Positions 28,639 through 37,820 of a stretch of DNA of 64,000 bases are shown one piece after another; position 1 is the stretch's first letter, and every line of letters starts with the position of its first letter. The DNA comes from Deltaproteobacteria bacterium (GTDB taxonomy: Bacteria > Desulfobacterota > Binatia > UTPRO1). The notes under the pieces were generated by a model, which was not told the DNA's origin, did not search any database, and was given only the letters and a program-made list of their open reading frames with translations. The stretch is from assembly GCA_020848745.1 (NCBI GenBank), contig JADLHM010000092.1:1-64000 (forward strand). The letters run 5' to 3'. Position numbers and translations under genes: made by a program.

Positions 28639-29810
28639 ATGGCCATCCGATACATCGACGAGCTCGACCTCGCCGGCAAGCGGGTCTTCATCCGCGCCGA
28701 CTTCAACGTGCCGCTGAAGAACGGCGCCATCACCGACGCGACCCGCATCGAAGCGGCCCTCCCGACGGTACGGCACGCGCTCGCCGGCGGCGCGCACGTC
28801 GTCCTCGCATCGCACCTCGGCCGCCCCAAGGGCGGTCCCGACCCGAAGCTTTCCCTGAAGCCGGTCGCCGAGCGCCTCGCCGCGCTCCTGCACCTCGAGG
28901 TGAAGCTCGCGCCCGATTGCGTCGGCCCCGAGGTCGAAGGGCTCGCCCGCTCGCTCGATCGCAAGGACGTGCTGCTGCTCGAGAACCTCCGCTTCCATCC
29001 GGAGGAGGAAAAGAACGATCCCGGCTTCGCGCGGCAGCTCGCCGCCCTCGCCGACGTCTACGTCGACGACGCGTTCGGCGCCGCGCACCGCGCCCACGCG
29101 TCGACCGAGGGCATGGCGCGGCTCGTACCGGTGCGCGCCGCCGGCCTCCTCATGAAGAAGGAGGTCCGGGCGCTCTCGAAGGTGACCGAGCACCCCGAGC
29201 GGCCGCTGGTCGCCATCCTCGGCGGCGCCAAGGTCTCGGACAAGATCAAGGTGATCGAGCACTTGCTCACCAAGGTGGACACGCTGCTCATCGGCGGCGC
29301 GATGGCGTACACGTTCCTGCGCGCGCAGGGACAGACCACGGGTGATTCCCTGGTCGAGGAGGATCGCGTCGACGTCGCCCGCCAGGTGCTCGCGCGCGCC
29401 AACGAGCTCGGCGTGGCGCTCCGCCTCCCGACCGACCACCTCGTCAGCAGCGCGATCGACGGCAGCGCGCCGGCCGAGGTCGCGACCGCCATCGCCGCCG
29501 GCAAGAGGGGCGTCGACGTCGGCCCCGCCACCGTCGAGCTCTATCGCGGCGAGATCGCCAAGGCCCGCACGATCTTCTGGAACGGACCCATGGGCATCTT
29601 CGAGGTCGACGCCTTCAGCAAGGGCACGACGGCGATCGCCGACGCGCTCGCCGACAGCAAGGCGCTCACCGTGGTCGGCGGCGGCGACTCGATCGCCGCC
29701 CTCTCGCGCTCCGGGCGCAGCGGCGACATCACGCACATCTCGACGGGCGGCGGCGCGTCGCTCGAGTTCCTCGAGGGTCGCGTACTCCCCGGTCTGGCGG
29801 TTCTCGAGCA

Positions 29811-29814
<4 letters not shown>
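28639..29814 (+). CDS. pgk: Phosphoglycerate kinase
   Basis: A protein of 391 residues, the usual length. It transfers phosphate between 1,3-bisphosphoglycerate and ADP in glycolysis. The signature KRVFIRADFNVPLKNG (14-29), the GGAKVSDKI loop and the C-terminal VVGGGDSIAA are intact. It is the first gene of pgk-tpiA-secG and overlaps tpiA by four bases (ATGA). Confidence 0.98.
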
Positions 29815-30575
<761 letters not shown>

Positions 30576-30589
30576 GAGCTCGTGACCTC

Positions 30590-31060
30590 ATGACCATACT
30601 CATCACCGTCGTCCACGTGATCGCCTGCATCGTCCTCGTGCTCGTCGTCCTCCTGCAGGCCGGCAAGGGCGCCGACATGGGCGCCGTTTTCGGCGGCGCC
30701 AGCAGCACGATCTTCGGCAGCAGCGGCGCGGGGAACTTCCTCACCCGCCTCACGACCGGCGCCGCCGTCGTGTTCATGACGACCTCGCTCGCCCTCACCT
30801 ACGTCGGCTCGCACGGCGGCCACTCGACGATCATGCCGGAGAGCGGCCTGCCGAGCGCCGCGCCGGCCGAGCCCGCGACCGACGCCGGCGGCGCCGCCGA
30901 CCCCGAAGCCGCCGCGGTCGCGGACAGCGCGCCCGCCGCCGCGCCCGCGGAAGGCGGCGCCGCGCCGGCGGCGCAAGATGAGGCCGCCGCGCCGGCCGGC
31001 GAAGCGGCACCCGCGCCGCAGGCCGCGCCCGCCGACGAGCCCGCACCCGCCGCACCGTAA
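30590..31060 (+). CDS. secG: Preprotein translocase subunit SecG
   Basis: A protein of 156 residues. Two membrane helices (about 1-20 and 53-73) flank the conserved loop VLLQAGKGADMGAVFGG and TIFGSSGAGNFLTR. SecG aids the SecYE channel in protein export. An unusually long tail rich in alanine, proline and glutamate (about residues 85-156) follows the second helix. GGAG lies 12 bases before the ATG. The pgk-tpiA-secG-tRNA-Leu order is common in related lineages. Confidence 0.94.
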   Translation: MTILITVVHVIACIVLVLVVLLQAGKGADMGAVFGGASSTIFGSSGAGNFLTRLTTGAAVVFMTTSLALTYVGSHGGHSTIMPESGLPSAAPAEPATDAGGAADPEAAAVADSAPAAAPAEGGAAPAAQDEAAAPAGEAAPAPQAAPADEPAPAAP

Positions 31061-31080
31061 CGGAGGAAGAAGCGTCCGCG

Positions 31081-31147
31081 CGAGAGCCCGCGCCGCCACC
31101 GCGCGCTCTCGACAGTCAGCGGTCGCGATGGTAGCTCTCGACCGCTG
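31081..31147 (+). terminator. Two hairpins between secG and tRNA-Leu
   Basis: CGAGAGC (31081-31087) pairs with GCTCTCG (31105-31111), and CAGCGGTCG (31117-31125) pairs with CGACCGCTG (31139-31147). Neither is followed by a T-run. They may be weak terminators or processing structures ahead of the tRNA. Confidence 0.35.
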
Positions 31148-31151
31148 TCAC

Positions 31152-31234
31152 GCGAGGATGGCGAAATGGCAGACGCGCTAGTTTGAGGGGCTAGTGGGGT
31201 AACACCCGTGGGGGTTCAAGTCCCCCTCCTCGCA
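31152..31234 (+). tRNA. tRNA-Leu (anticodon GAG)
   Basis: The acceptor stem GCGAGGA (31152-31158) pairs exactly with TCCTCGC (31227-31233), with discriminator A at 31234. The anticodon stem CTAGT/GCTAG encloses the 7-base loop TTGAGGG, giving anticodon GAG for CUC and CUU codons. A long variable arm and GGTTCAAGTCC T-arm are present, as expected for a class II tRNA. CCA is not encoded. Confidence 0.95.
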
Positions 31235-31545
31235 CTGGATTTTTCGGCAACCTACCCCGGTGGGAAGCCATCCCGCGCATGCCGAAGGTCAGCGGCGCGT
31301 CACGATCGGACCTGCTCGACCTCCCGAAGAGGGCCACCCGGTCGGCGCTGATCCCGGTCGGCTGCCCGGGTCCGCAAGTTCGGCCCAGCGAAACGCCCGC
31401 CCGCGCTGCGAGTCGTCTCGTGGGACCGCTATCGCGGCTGAGAACCCCGGACCCACATTCGGGAAAACGTCGGGCACTACGGCGCCCAACCCCTCGCCCG
31501 CGGGGCGCCTCCCGGATGGCAAGCGGCTTGCAGCACCCGCGGAAA
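31235..31545 (+). other. Intergenic region after tRNA-Leu
   Basis: These 311 bp separate the tRNA from the phosphoribosyltransferase gene. ATTTTTC directly follows the tRNA 3' end and may act in termination. The plus-strand frame that runs through the region into the next gene has no conserved sequence and lacks the local codon bias. I see no gene, repeat or attachment-site duplication. Confidence 0.5.
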
Positions 31546-32271
31546 ATGAGCATCGAATCGCACTTGCCGGAGGCCAGCACCGCCGCTGCCCTCTTCACGG
31601 ATCGGCGCGACGCTGGCCGCCGGCTCGCCGCGCGGCTGATGCCCTTCCGCAACGAGGCGCCGGCGGTGCTGGCGTTACCCCGCGGCGGCGTCCCGGTCGG
31701 CTACGAGATCGCCCGGGCGCTCGTCGCGCCGCTCGACGTGATCGTGGTCCGGAAGCTCGGCGCCCCCGGCCAGCCGGAGCTCGGCATCGGGGCGGTGGTC
31801 GACGGCGACTCTCCGCTCGGCGTCTTGAACCAGGAGATGATGCGCGCGCTCGGCGTGTCGCAGGACTATCTCGACCACGAGGTCGCGGCGCAGCTCGCCG
31901 AGATCCGCCGCCGGCAGTCCGTCTATCGTGGCGGACGTACCCGGGTGCCGATCGCCGGCCGCACCGCGATCGTCGTCGACGACGGCCTCGCGACCGGCAG
32001 CACGATGCGCGCGGCGCTCCGGAGCATCCGGCGCGCCGATCCAGCGCGCCTGGTGCTCGCCGTCCCGGTGGCGCCCGCCGACACCCTCTCGGAGCTCTCG
32101 AAAGAGGTCGACGAGACGATCTGCCTCGCGACGCCCGAGCCGTTCGGCGCGGTCGGCTTCTTCTATCGAGACTTCGGTCAGACGCGCGACGACGAGGTGA
32201 TCCATCTCCTCGACGCCGCGCGCCGGGCCCTGGACCCGCATGCCCGCGAAGATGCCCGAGCGGACGAATAA
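31546..32271 (+). CDS. Phosphoribosyltransferase-family protein
   Basis: A protein of 241 residues with the type I PRTase fold. The PRPP-binding loop is RTAIVVDDGLATGSTMRAAL, and the N-terminal half carries ALPRGGVPVGYEIAR and VRKLGAPGQPELGIGAV, hallmarks of the predicted PRTase family that includes DUF1269-adjacent and dienelactone hydrolase-fused proteins. Substrate base unknown; such genes are often near stress genes. The ATG at 31546 begins the conserved part, and an upstream open frame lacks similarity. It overlaps the next gene by 32 bp. Confidence 0.8.
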   Translation: MSIESHLPEASTAAALFTDRRDAGRRLAARLMPFRNEAPAVLALPRGGVPVGYEIARALVAPLDVIVVRKLGAPGQPELGIGAVVDGDSPLGVLNQEMMRALGVSQDYLDHEVAAQLAEIRRRQSVYRGGRTRVPIAGRTAIVVDDGLATGSTMRAALRSIRRADPARLVLAVPVAPADTLSELSKEVDETICLATPEPFGAVGFFYRDFGQTRDDEVIHLLDAARRALDPHAREDARADE

Positions 32272-33181
32272 CGCCGCCGTCGCCGACGCCCTCGACGAGG
32301 TCGGAACGCTCCTCGCGGCGCAGGACGCGCACCCGTCGCGCGTCGTCGCCTACCATGGCGCCGCGGAGATGGTCCGCGCCCTCCCCGAGCCGCTCGCTCC
32401 GGATGGTCGGCGCACCGGCGTCCAGCTCCCCGGCATCGGACCGAGCCTCGCCCGTGCGATCGGCGAGCTCGCGGCAACAGGGCGCCTCGGGCTGCTCGAC
32501 CGCCTGCGCGGCCACGACGACGGCGAGGCGCGCCTCACGACGGTCCCCGGCATCGGCCTCGCCCTCGCCCACCGCATCCACGAAACGCTCGGAATCGAGA
32601 CCCTGGAGGAGCTCGAACTCGCCGCGCGCAGCGGGCGCCTGGCGCGCGTCCCGGGCATCGGGGCGCGCCGCGCCCGCATGGTGCTGACCGATCTGCAGGC
32701 GCGCCTCGAGGCCCGTCTCGTGCGCCCCGCGCCGGCCACGGCCGAGCCGCCGGTCGCCGAGATGCTCGCGATCGACCGCGCGTACCGCGAGCGCGTCCGG
32801 GCCGGCACGCTCGTGAAGATCGCGCCGCGCCGCCTGAACCCGACCCGCGAGGCGTGGCTCCCCGTCATGCACGTCCGCCGCGGCGCCCGTGAGTACACGG
32901 CGCTCTTCTCGAATACCGCGCGCGCCCACGCGCTCAGGGCGACGCGGGACTGGGTCGTGCTCTACGTCGACGAGGACCACCACGAACGCCAGGCGACGGT
33001 CGTCACCGAGACGCGCGGGGCGCTCGCCGGCAAGCGTGTCATCCGCGGCCGCGAGGTCGAATGCGCGGCATACTATGCGGGCGCGGCCGCGGCGGCGCGG
33101 CCCGCGGGCGCGGTCCCGCCCCGGCGTCGCGAGGACGCCGCGCCACGTCCCTCCCGGATCGACCCCTCCCCGCCCGCCTAG
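32240..33181 (+). CDS. PolX-N-terminus-like helix-hairpin-helix protein
   Basis: A protein of 313 residues. Residues about 10-165 resemble the N-terminal part of bacterial PolX: an 8-kDa-like helical start, then three HhH motifs, LPGIGPSLARAIGELA, VPGIGLALAHRIHETLG and VPGIGARRARMVL. No nucleotidyltransferase palm (GSxxR or DxD) and no PHP nuclease follow. Instead there is a C-terminal module of about 100 residues with ADVMHV-like strands (WLPVMHVRRGAREYTALFSN) that I do not recognise. DNA binding is likely, catalysis not evident. An ATG at 32252 is an alternative start. Confidence 0.7.
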   Translation: MPAKMPERTNNAAVADALDEVGTLLAAQDAHPSRVVAYHGAAEMVRALPEPLAPDGRRTGVQLPGIGPSLARAIGELAATGRLGLLDRLRGHDDGEARLTTVPGIGLALAHRIHETLGIETLEELELAARSGRLARVPGIGARRARMVLTDLQARLEARLVRPAPATAEPPVAEMLAIDRAYRERVRAGTLVKIAPRRLNPTREAWLPVMHVRRGAREYTALFSNTARAHALRATRDWVVLYVDEDHHERQATVVTETRGALAGKRVIRGREVECAAYYAGAAAAARPAGAVPPRRREDAAPRPSRIDPSPPA

Positions 33182-33259
33182 GAGTCAGCCGGACTGAAGC
33201 CGGACGTGCGGACGGCCGAGATCGTGCTAAGGGAACTCGTGCTCCGGAGGATCGTCGTC

Positions 33260-34201
33260 ATGCGTCGTCTGCCGATCGTCGCCTTCATCTTCTGCGCATC
33301 TCTCGCGGCATCCGCCGTGCGGGCTGCGGCGAGCGACGACGAGGCGATCGCGGCCCGCCACGGCTGGCGCTGGCTGGTCGACAAGCTCGCGGCCGACGGC
33401 GTGCCGCGCGCCGAGGCGGCGGCGGCCTTCGCCGATCCCCGCCTCCCCGCCTTCGACGGCCTCTGGTTCGCGCTCGCGCCGCGCGAGAGCAGCACCCGCT
33501 ACCGCCAGCTCCGGAGCCCGGCCAGCGTGCGCGCGGCGGAGCGGTGCCGCGCTCGTTACGCCTCCGCCTTCCGGAAAGCGGAGGAGCGCGAAGGCGTTCC
33601 GGCGGGCCTCATCGCAGCGATCGTGCACGTCGAGAGTTCGTGTGGGAACGCAACCGGCTCGAGCAACGTCCTCCACCGCCTCGCCCGCCTCGCCATGGCG
33701 AACGAGCCCGCCAACCTCGCCCGCAACGTCGTCGACCACGCCGGCGAGCCGCCCGACCCGGCGATCGCAGCGGTCGTGCGCGAGCGGGCCGCCTACCTCG
33801 AGCGCACCTTCTACCCAGAGGTCCGCGGCGTCTTCACGATGGCCGAACGGCTCCGCATCGATCCCCTCGCCATGGAAGGCTCGGGCGCCGGCGCCTTCGG
33901 CTTCCCGCAGTTCCTGCCGACGAGCTACCTCCGCTACGGCGTCGACGGCAACGACGACGGGCGCGTGAGCCTCTACGACATGGACGACGCCGCGGCCTCG
34001 TGCGCGCGCTTCCTTGCGGGAAACGGCTGGCGGGCCGGCCTCACGCTCCCCGAGCGTCGCCGCGTCATCTGGCAGTACAACCGCTCCGACGCCTACATCG
34101 ACACGGTCCTCGCGCTGCACCGCCAGATCGAGGCGCCGGCGCCGGTCGAGCGGAATCCGCGCGTCGCCAGGAACGAGCTCCGTAAGCGCCGCGCCCGCTG
34201 A
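33260..34201 (+). CDS. MltB-like lytic murein transglycosylase
   Basis: A protein of 313 residues with a signal peptide (about 1-22). It matches the SLT/MltB fold: the catalytic glutamate is in IAAIVHVESSCGN, and the downstream segment contains GSGAGAFGFPQFLPTSYLRYG and DGNDDGRVSLYDMDDAAAS. It would cleave peptidoglycan glycan strands with formation of 1,6-anhydromuramic acid. GGAGG lies 9 bases before the ATG at 33260; the longer frame upstream would spoil the signal peptide. Confidence 0.88.
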   Translation: MRRLPIVAFIFCASLAASAVRAAASDDEAIAARHGWRWLVDKLAADGVPRAEAAAAFADPRLPAFDGLWFALAPRESSTRYRQLRSPASVRAAERCRARYASAFRKAEEREGVPAGLIAAIVHVESSCGNATGSSNVLHRLARLAMANEPANLARNVVDHAGEPPDPAIAAVVRERAAYLERTFYPEVRGVFTMAERLRIDPLAMEGSGAGAFGFPQFLPTSYLRYGVDGNDDGRVSLYDMDDAAASCARFLAGNGWRAGLTLPERRRVIWQYNRSDAYIDTVLALHRQIEAPAPVERNPRVARNELRKRRAR

Positions 34202-34310
34202 TCCGTTCGACGGCGCCGCCGTCAAACGCACAGGAGGCCGCGCCCGTACGGCAGCGGCACCGCCAGCGCGTCGAGGAGCCCCGGCGGAGCCGCGCAACGG
34301 GGCCGTCCGT

Positions 34311-34556
34311 TCAGGACGCCGGCACTGGTTCCTCCACGATCCGACCGTTGCGGTCGAGAACGTCCTCGTGGGAGGCCTTGATGTGGTCGTACACGGCGCC
34401 ACGGAGCTTCGATCCGAAGCGGCATTCGGCGCAGTAGTACATCATGCTCGGCCGCCGCGGCGGCGGCTCCGCCGCCGCCGGCTTCGGTCCACCACCGAAC
34501 AGGCGGCGATACCACGGAACGCGGCCGTTCCCGGATGCGGAGCTCGTCGATGCCAT
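34311..34556 (-). CDS. Small protein with a C2H2-like zinc-finger pattern
   Basis: A protein of 81 residues. The C-terminal half has CAEC (42-45) and HIKASH (58-63), a Cys2-His2 spacing that could bind zinc, within YYCAECRFGSKLRGAVYDHI. The first 38 residues are low complexity, with a WYRRLFGGG patch. AAAGGAGT lies just upstream of the ATG, supporting translation. It is isolated between the transglycosylase gene and the two-component genes. Function unknown. Confidence 0.6.
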   Translation of the reverse strand: MASTSSASGNGRVPWYRRLFGGGPKPAAAEPPPRRPSMMYYCAECRFGSKLRGAVYDHIKASHEDVLDRNGRIVEEPVPAS

Positions 34557-34747
34557 TGCGACTCCTTTCGCTCGCGACCACATCGTCGAAGAAACGGGGC
34601 GAGCGCGCGCAGCATACCGACGGGGGCCGCCGGGCCTAGCTGCCAGACGGTCGGAATCTCTCTGCGACTTTGGTCGGAGGCGCCCTCCACTTCCGGCCTG
34701 ATGCAGGCGGGTCCGCGGACCTCCCACGGATCGCCTCCGTTGGCCGC
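34557..34747. other. Gap between the zinc-finger gene and the response regulator
   Basis: These 191 bp hold the ribosome site of the zinc-finger gene. No convincing promoter, terminator or further gene was found. Confidence 0.4.
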
Positions 34748-35425
34748 TCAGCCGAGCCGGTCGCGGACGTCGACGAGCCCCGTGCGCACGGCCCAGAGCG
34801 CAAGCTCCACACGATCGCGCACCCCCAGCTTCTGGAAGACATTCGTGAGGTGCGTCTTCACCGTAACCTCGCTCACGTGCAGGCGCGTCGCCACCTCGGC
34901 GTTGCGCAACCCGCGCGCAACGTGCCGCACGACCTCGAGCTCGCGCTCCGTGAGCCCCTGCACCCCCGGCGTGCGCCACTCGGCCGTCATCGCGGCTTGC
35001 AGCTCCGGCGGCATCCATACGTGTCCCGCCTGTACGGAGCGGATCGCCCCCATGAGCGTCTCGATGGCGTAGCGCTTGAACACGACCCCGCGGACGCCGA
35101 GACGCAGCACCGCCAGCGCTTCCTCGGGCGCCTCGTTCGCCGTCACGACGACGACCCGCGTGCGCTCCGCGAGCACCGGTACGTCCGGCAGAGCGCTCCG
35201 CTCCATCTGCAGGTCGAGGAGCAGGAGGTCCGGAACCGCGCCGGCAACGATGGCGGTGAGCTCGTCCATCGTCGCGGCCTCCCCCACGATGCGGACGTCG
35301 GACTGGAGCTCGAGCATCATGCGAAGCCCCTGGCGAAAAAGCGCGTGGTCGTCGGCGATGACCACGCGCATCGGCTCGCCCGCGCCGGAGTCCCCGTAGT
35401 CCTCGGCGCGGTGGCCGCCCGTCAT
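34748..35425 (-). CDS. NarL/LuxR-type response regulator
   Basis: A protein of 225 residues. The receiver domain starts at MRVVIADDHALFRQGL and carries the phospho-acceptor aspartate in PDLLLLDLQMERSA. The C-terminal LuxR helix-turn-helix includes LTERELEVVRHVARGLRNAE and VSEVTVKTHLTNVFQKL. The start at 35425 overlaps the kinase stop (ATGA); an ATG at 35371 directly before the receiver is an alternative. The kinase next to it is the likely partner. Confidence 0.92.
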   Translation of the reverse strand: MTGGHRAEDYGDSGAGEPMRVVIADDHALFRQGLRMMLELQSDVRIVGEAATMDELTAIVAGAVPDLLLLDLQMERSALPDVPVLAERTRVVVVTANEAPEEALAVLRLGVRGVVFKRYAIETLMGAIRSVQAGHVWMPPELQAAMTAEWRTPGVQGLTERELEVVRHVARGLRNAEVATRLHVSEVTVKTHLTNVFQKLGVRDRVELALWAVRTGLVDVRDRLG

Positions 35426-36537
35426 GCGCGCGGCAGCTCCACGATGATCTCACCTCCGCGCCGCGCTCGTTCCCCCACGCGGACGACGCCCCCGCAGTCG
35501 CGCGCCCGCGAGGCGATCGTCCAGGGAATCTCGTCCGTCCCGGCGAAGCCGACACCGTCGTCCGCAATGGTGATGCGTACGCCGTCGCCGCCGGCCGCGG
35601 CGACGACGCGACTCGACGTGGCGCGCGCGTGCCGACGCACGTTCCGCACGCCCTCGAGCATGATCAGGAGCGCATGCTCGACGAAGATCCCCGAGCCCTC
35701 GATCTCAGCGGCCACCGTACAGCGCGGCTCGCGGCCATCCGTGTCCCCGTCGTCACGGCGACCGAGGGCCGCGAGCGAGCGTACGTACGATCGCACTTCG
35801 TCGTACTCGCGCCGGACGCCGCACTGAAGCGCAGCGAGCTCCGTCGAGGCATCCTCCCGACGGTCACGATCGAGCAGCACCCGGCAGTTTTCGAGACGGA
35901 CGTTCACCGCGGCGAGCGCCTGCACGTAGCCGTCGTGCAAGACGCGCGCGATGCTGTGGCGTTCCGCCCGTGTCTCCGCCTCGCGCACCCGCTGCTCGCA
36001 GTCGAGCCGCCGCTGCGCGAGATACGCGACGAGCCCGCCCGTGATCGCAAGATAGATCGGCCGCATCATGAAGAGGCTGGCGCCAGAGGTATCCGAGGCA
36101 AGGATGATCCCGAGGTAGAACGCGACGCAGGCAGTGGTCACGGCGAGGATGACGCGTGCGCCGGCTCGTGCGCCCGCGGCAAGGATCGCGAACGCAAAGA
36201 AGACGTAGGCGGGGCTGGTGGCGCCTTCCGTGACGATCGCGACGGCGACCCCGAAGAGCACATCCGCCACGACCGACAGGCGCGCTCGGCGCTCGCCCCG
36301 GGCAGGACGCGCCACGTCGAGCCTCCAGCACCCGAGGGCGTACGCCAGATGTGCACTCAGGACCGCGAGAGCCGGGCCGTCGATCATGAAGAGACCGCCG
36401 GTCACGCGTACCCAGTGGCTCAAACTCGGCGTCGTCGGATCGATCCAGACCGAGACGATCGCCGCAACCGAGAGGATGACCCGACCGAGCACGATGTGAC
36501 GCTCGATCGGCGCCGGAGCGAGGATGACCATCGACAT
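35422..36537 (-). CDS. NarX/DegS-type (HisKA_3) membrane histidine kinase
   Basis: A protein of 371 residues. About six membrane helices form the N-terminal half (about 15-180) without a large periplasmic domain. The phosphorylated histidine is in ARVLHDGYVQALAAVNVRLE, typical of HisKA_3 kinases. The HATPase N and G boxes are present as VRNVRRHARA and ITIADDGVGFAG. Signal unknown; likely partner of the LuxR regulator that it overlaps. The ATG at 36537 is chosen over an earlier non-conserved extension. Confidence 0.88.
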   Translation of the reverse strand: MSMVILAPAPIERHIVLGRVILSVAAIVSVWIDPTTPSLSHWVRVTGGLFMIDGPALAVLSAHLAYALGCWRLDVARPARGERRARLSVVADVLFGVAVAIVTEGATSPAYVFFAFAILAAGARAGARVILAVTTACVAFYLGIILASDTSGASLFMMRPIYLAITGGLVAYLAQRRLDCEQRVREAETRAERHSIARVLHDGYVQALAAVNVRLENCRVLLDRDRREDASTELAALQCGVRREYDEVRSYVRSLAALGRRDDGDTDGREPRCTVAAEIEGSGIFVEHALLIMLEGVRNVRRHARATSSRVVAAAGGDGVRITIADDGVGFAGTDEIPWTIASRARDCGGVVRVGERARRGGEIIVELPRA

Positions 36538-36738
36538 GCGGCCGAGACTAGCGCACTGACGGCGCGGCGCCACGCCGGTACTGGCCAGCGAAGCCGTCCG
36601 GCCCCCTACCGCTCCCGCCCGCACGCTCCTGCGGGCCTGATCGCGACCTTCCGCACCGGTCGCGGCGCACGCCGACGAAATTCCGCGGCGCACGGCCCCG
36701 TGCGCATCGCGGTCCTCGCGCTCGAACGGCTACACGGT

Positions 36739-37401
36739 TCACGCCGGGAGCATCAGCCGATCGCACACCGCGACGACGCCCGGTAGATGGCCGACGACGC
36801 CCATCACGGCTCGCTTCTCGGCGAACGAGTCGACCGGACCACTCAACGTCACGACACCGTTCTCGACGGCGACCGCGATCCGCCGCGTATCATGATGGGC
36901 CTGGCGCGCGAGCGCGTCCTCAATCGCCGAGCGCACCTTGCGGGAGTCGATGCGGCGCGGCGCCACCACGAGGTCGTTCACGACGTTCCGGACACCGCGC
37001 AACGCCCGCACCGCCTCCTCCGCGTCCTCGCGCTCGCGCAGGAGCTCGACGGTGCCCCCGAGCGTCACCGAGCCGCCGCTCACGGTCGAGGTGATCCGCT
37101 CGTCGGGCACGCGCACGTCCCACTGGAGCGCATGACGCACGGCGGCGGCGATCTCCGCGTCGCTGCGCTCGTCCGCTCTCGCGAGCACCGTGACGTCGTT
37201 CACGACGTCGAGCACGCCCGGCACGCGATGCGCCGCGCGTTGCGCCGCAACCTTCTCCGCGTAGCTCCTCACCGTCCCGGTGAGCGCCACGATGCGATTG
37301 GCGACCGCGACGTGCACGCTCACGGCATTGACCTGACTGTCCCAGGCGAGCTCGCGTCGGACCTCCTCCGCGAGCGCCTCGTCGCTTCGCAGGACGATCA
37401 T
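36739..37401 (-). CDS. BON-domain protein with three repeats
   Basis: A protein of 220 residues with three tandem BON domains of about 70 residues. Each has the pattern of VNAVSVHVAVANRIVALTGT, with similar strands at about 85-150 and 160-215. BON domains bind phospholipid membranes or other ligands and often occur in OsmY-like stress proteins. No signal peptide is seen, so it appears cytoplasmic. GGAGGG lies 7 bases before the ATG. The isolated location gives no further clue. Confidence 0.82.
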   Translation of the reverse strand: MIVLRSDEALAEEVRRELAWDSQVNAVSVHVAVANRIVALTGTVRSYAEKVAAQRAAHRVPGVLDVVNDVTVLARADERSDAEIAAAVRHALQWDVRVPDERITSTVSGGSVTLGGTVELLREREDAEEAVRALRGVRNVVNDLVVAPRRIDSRKVRSAIEDALARQAHHDTRRIAVAVENGVVTLSGPVDSFAEKRAVMGVVGHLPGVVAVCDRLMLPA

Positions 37402-37544
37402 CGTCGTGCCCTCCGTGCTTGGGTGAAGCGGCTTTCGTGCCAAGACGCCGGCCGCGCGCCCGCAGGGAAAGGCGGAGCGGCCTTCGCAGCGACGCGAAAG
37501 AGCCCGCGCGCCGTCGCGCCGCCGGGAAGATCGCACGCCCCGGC

Positions 37545-37820
37545 TCAGGGCGGCGGCGGTCCCGCCGCGGCGCGGAGATACGCCCGGACGTCGCGCAGGC
37601 GAGCCTCGGCGAGCACGTCCCGGAAGTGCAGCATGAGCCCGCGCTCCCGTTCGAGCATGTGAAGGAGCGCGGCGCGCGGACAGCGTCCGGCGGCGCTCGC
37701 CGGCGGCACGATCTCGTCCGTGTAGACGCCCTCCCCATCGTCGCCGTGGCAATCGGCGCAGTAGGTGTCGTAGACGCGGAAGCCGTCGCTCCGCGCAAGC
37801 GCCGGCCGCGGCCGCCCTCG
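37545..37820 (-). pseudogene. Remnant: last heme domain of a triheme cytochrome c
   Basis: The frame encodes one c-type heme domain with CADCHGDDG, and a C-terminal LMLHFRDVLAEARLRDVRAY whose methionine could be the axial ligand. It closely matches the third heme domain of the two triheme cytochromes at 56.8 and 60.7 kb (YDTYCAACHGDDG and MPHFQGTL in the latter). It lacks any ATG, GTG or TTG before the heme motif. It follows the TerB/J gene's TGA in the same frame, so it has no signal peptide and looks like a truncated copy. Confidence 0.65.
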
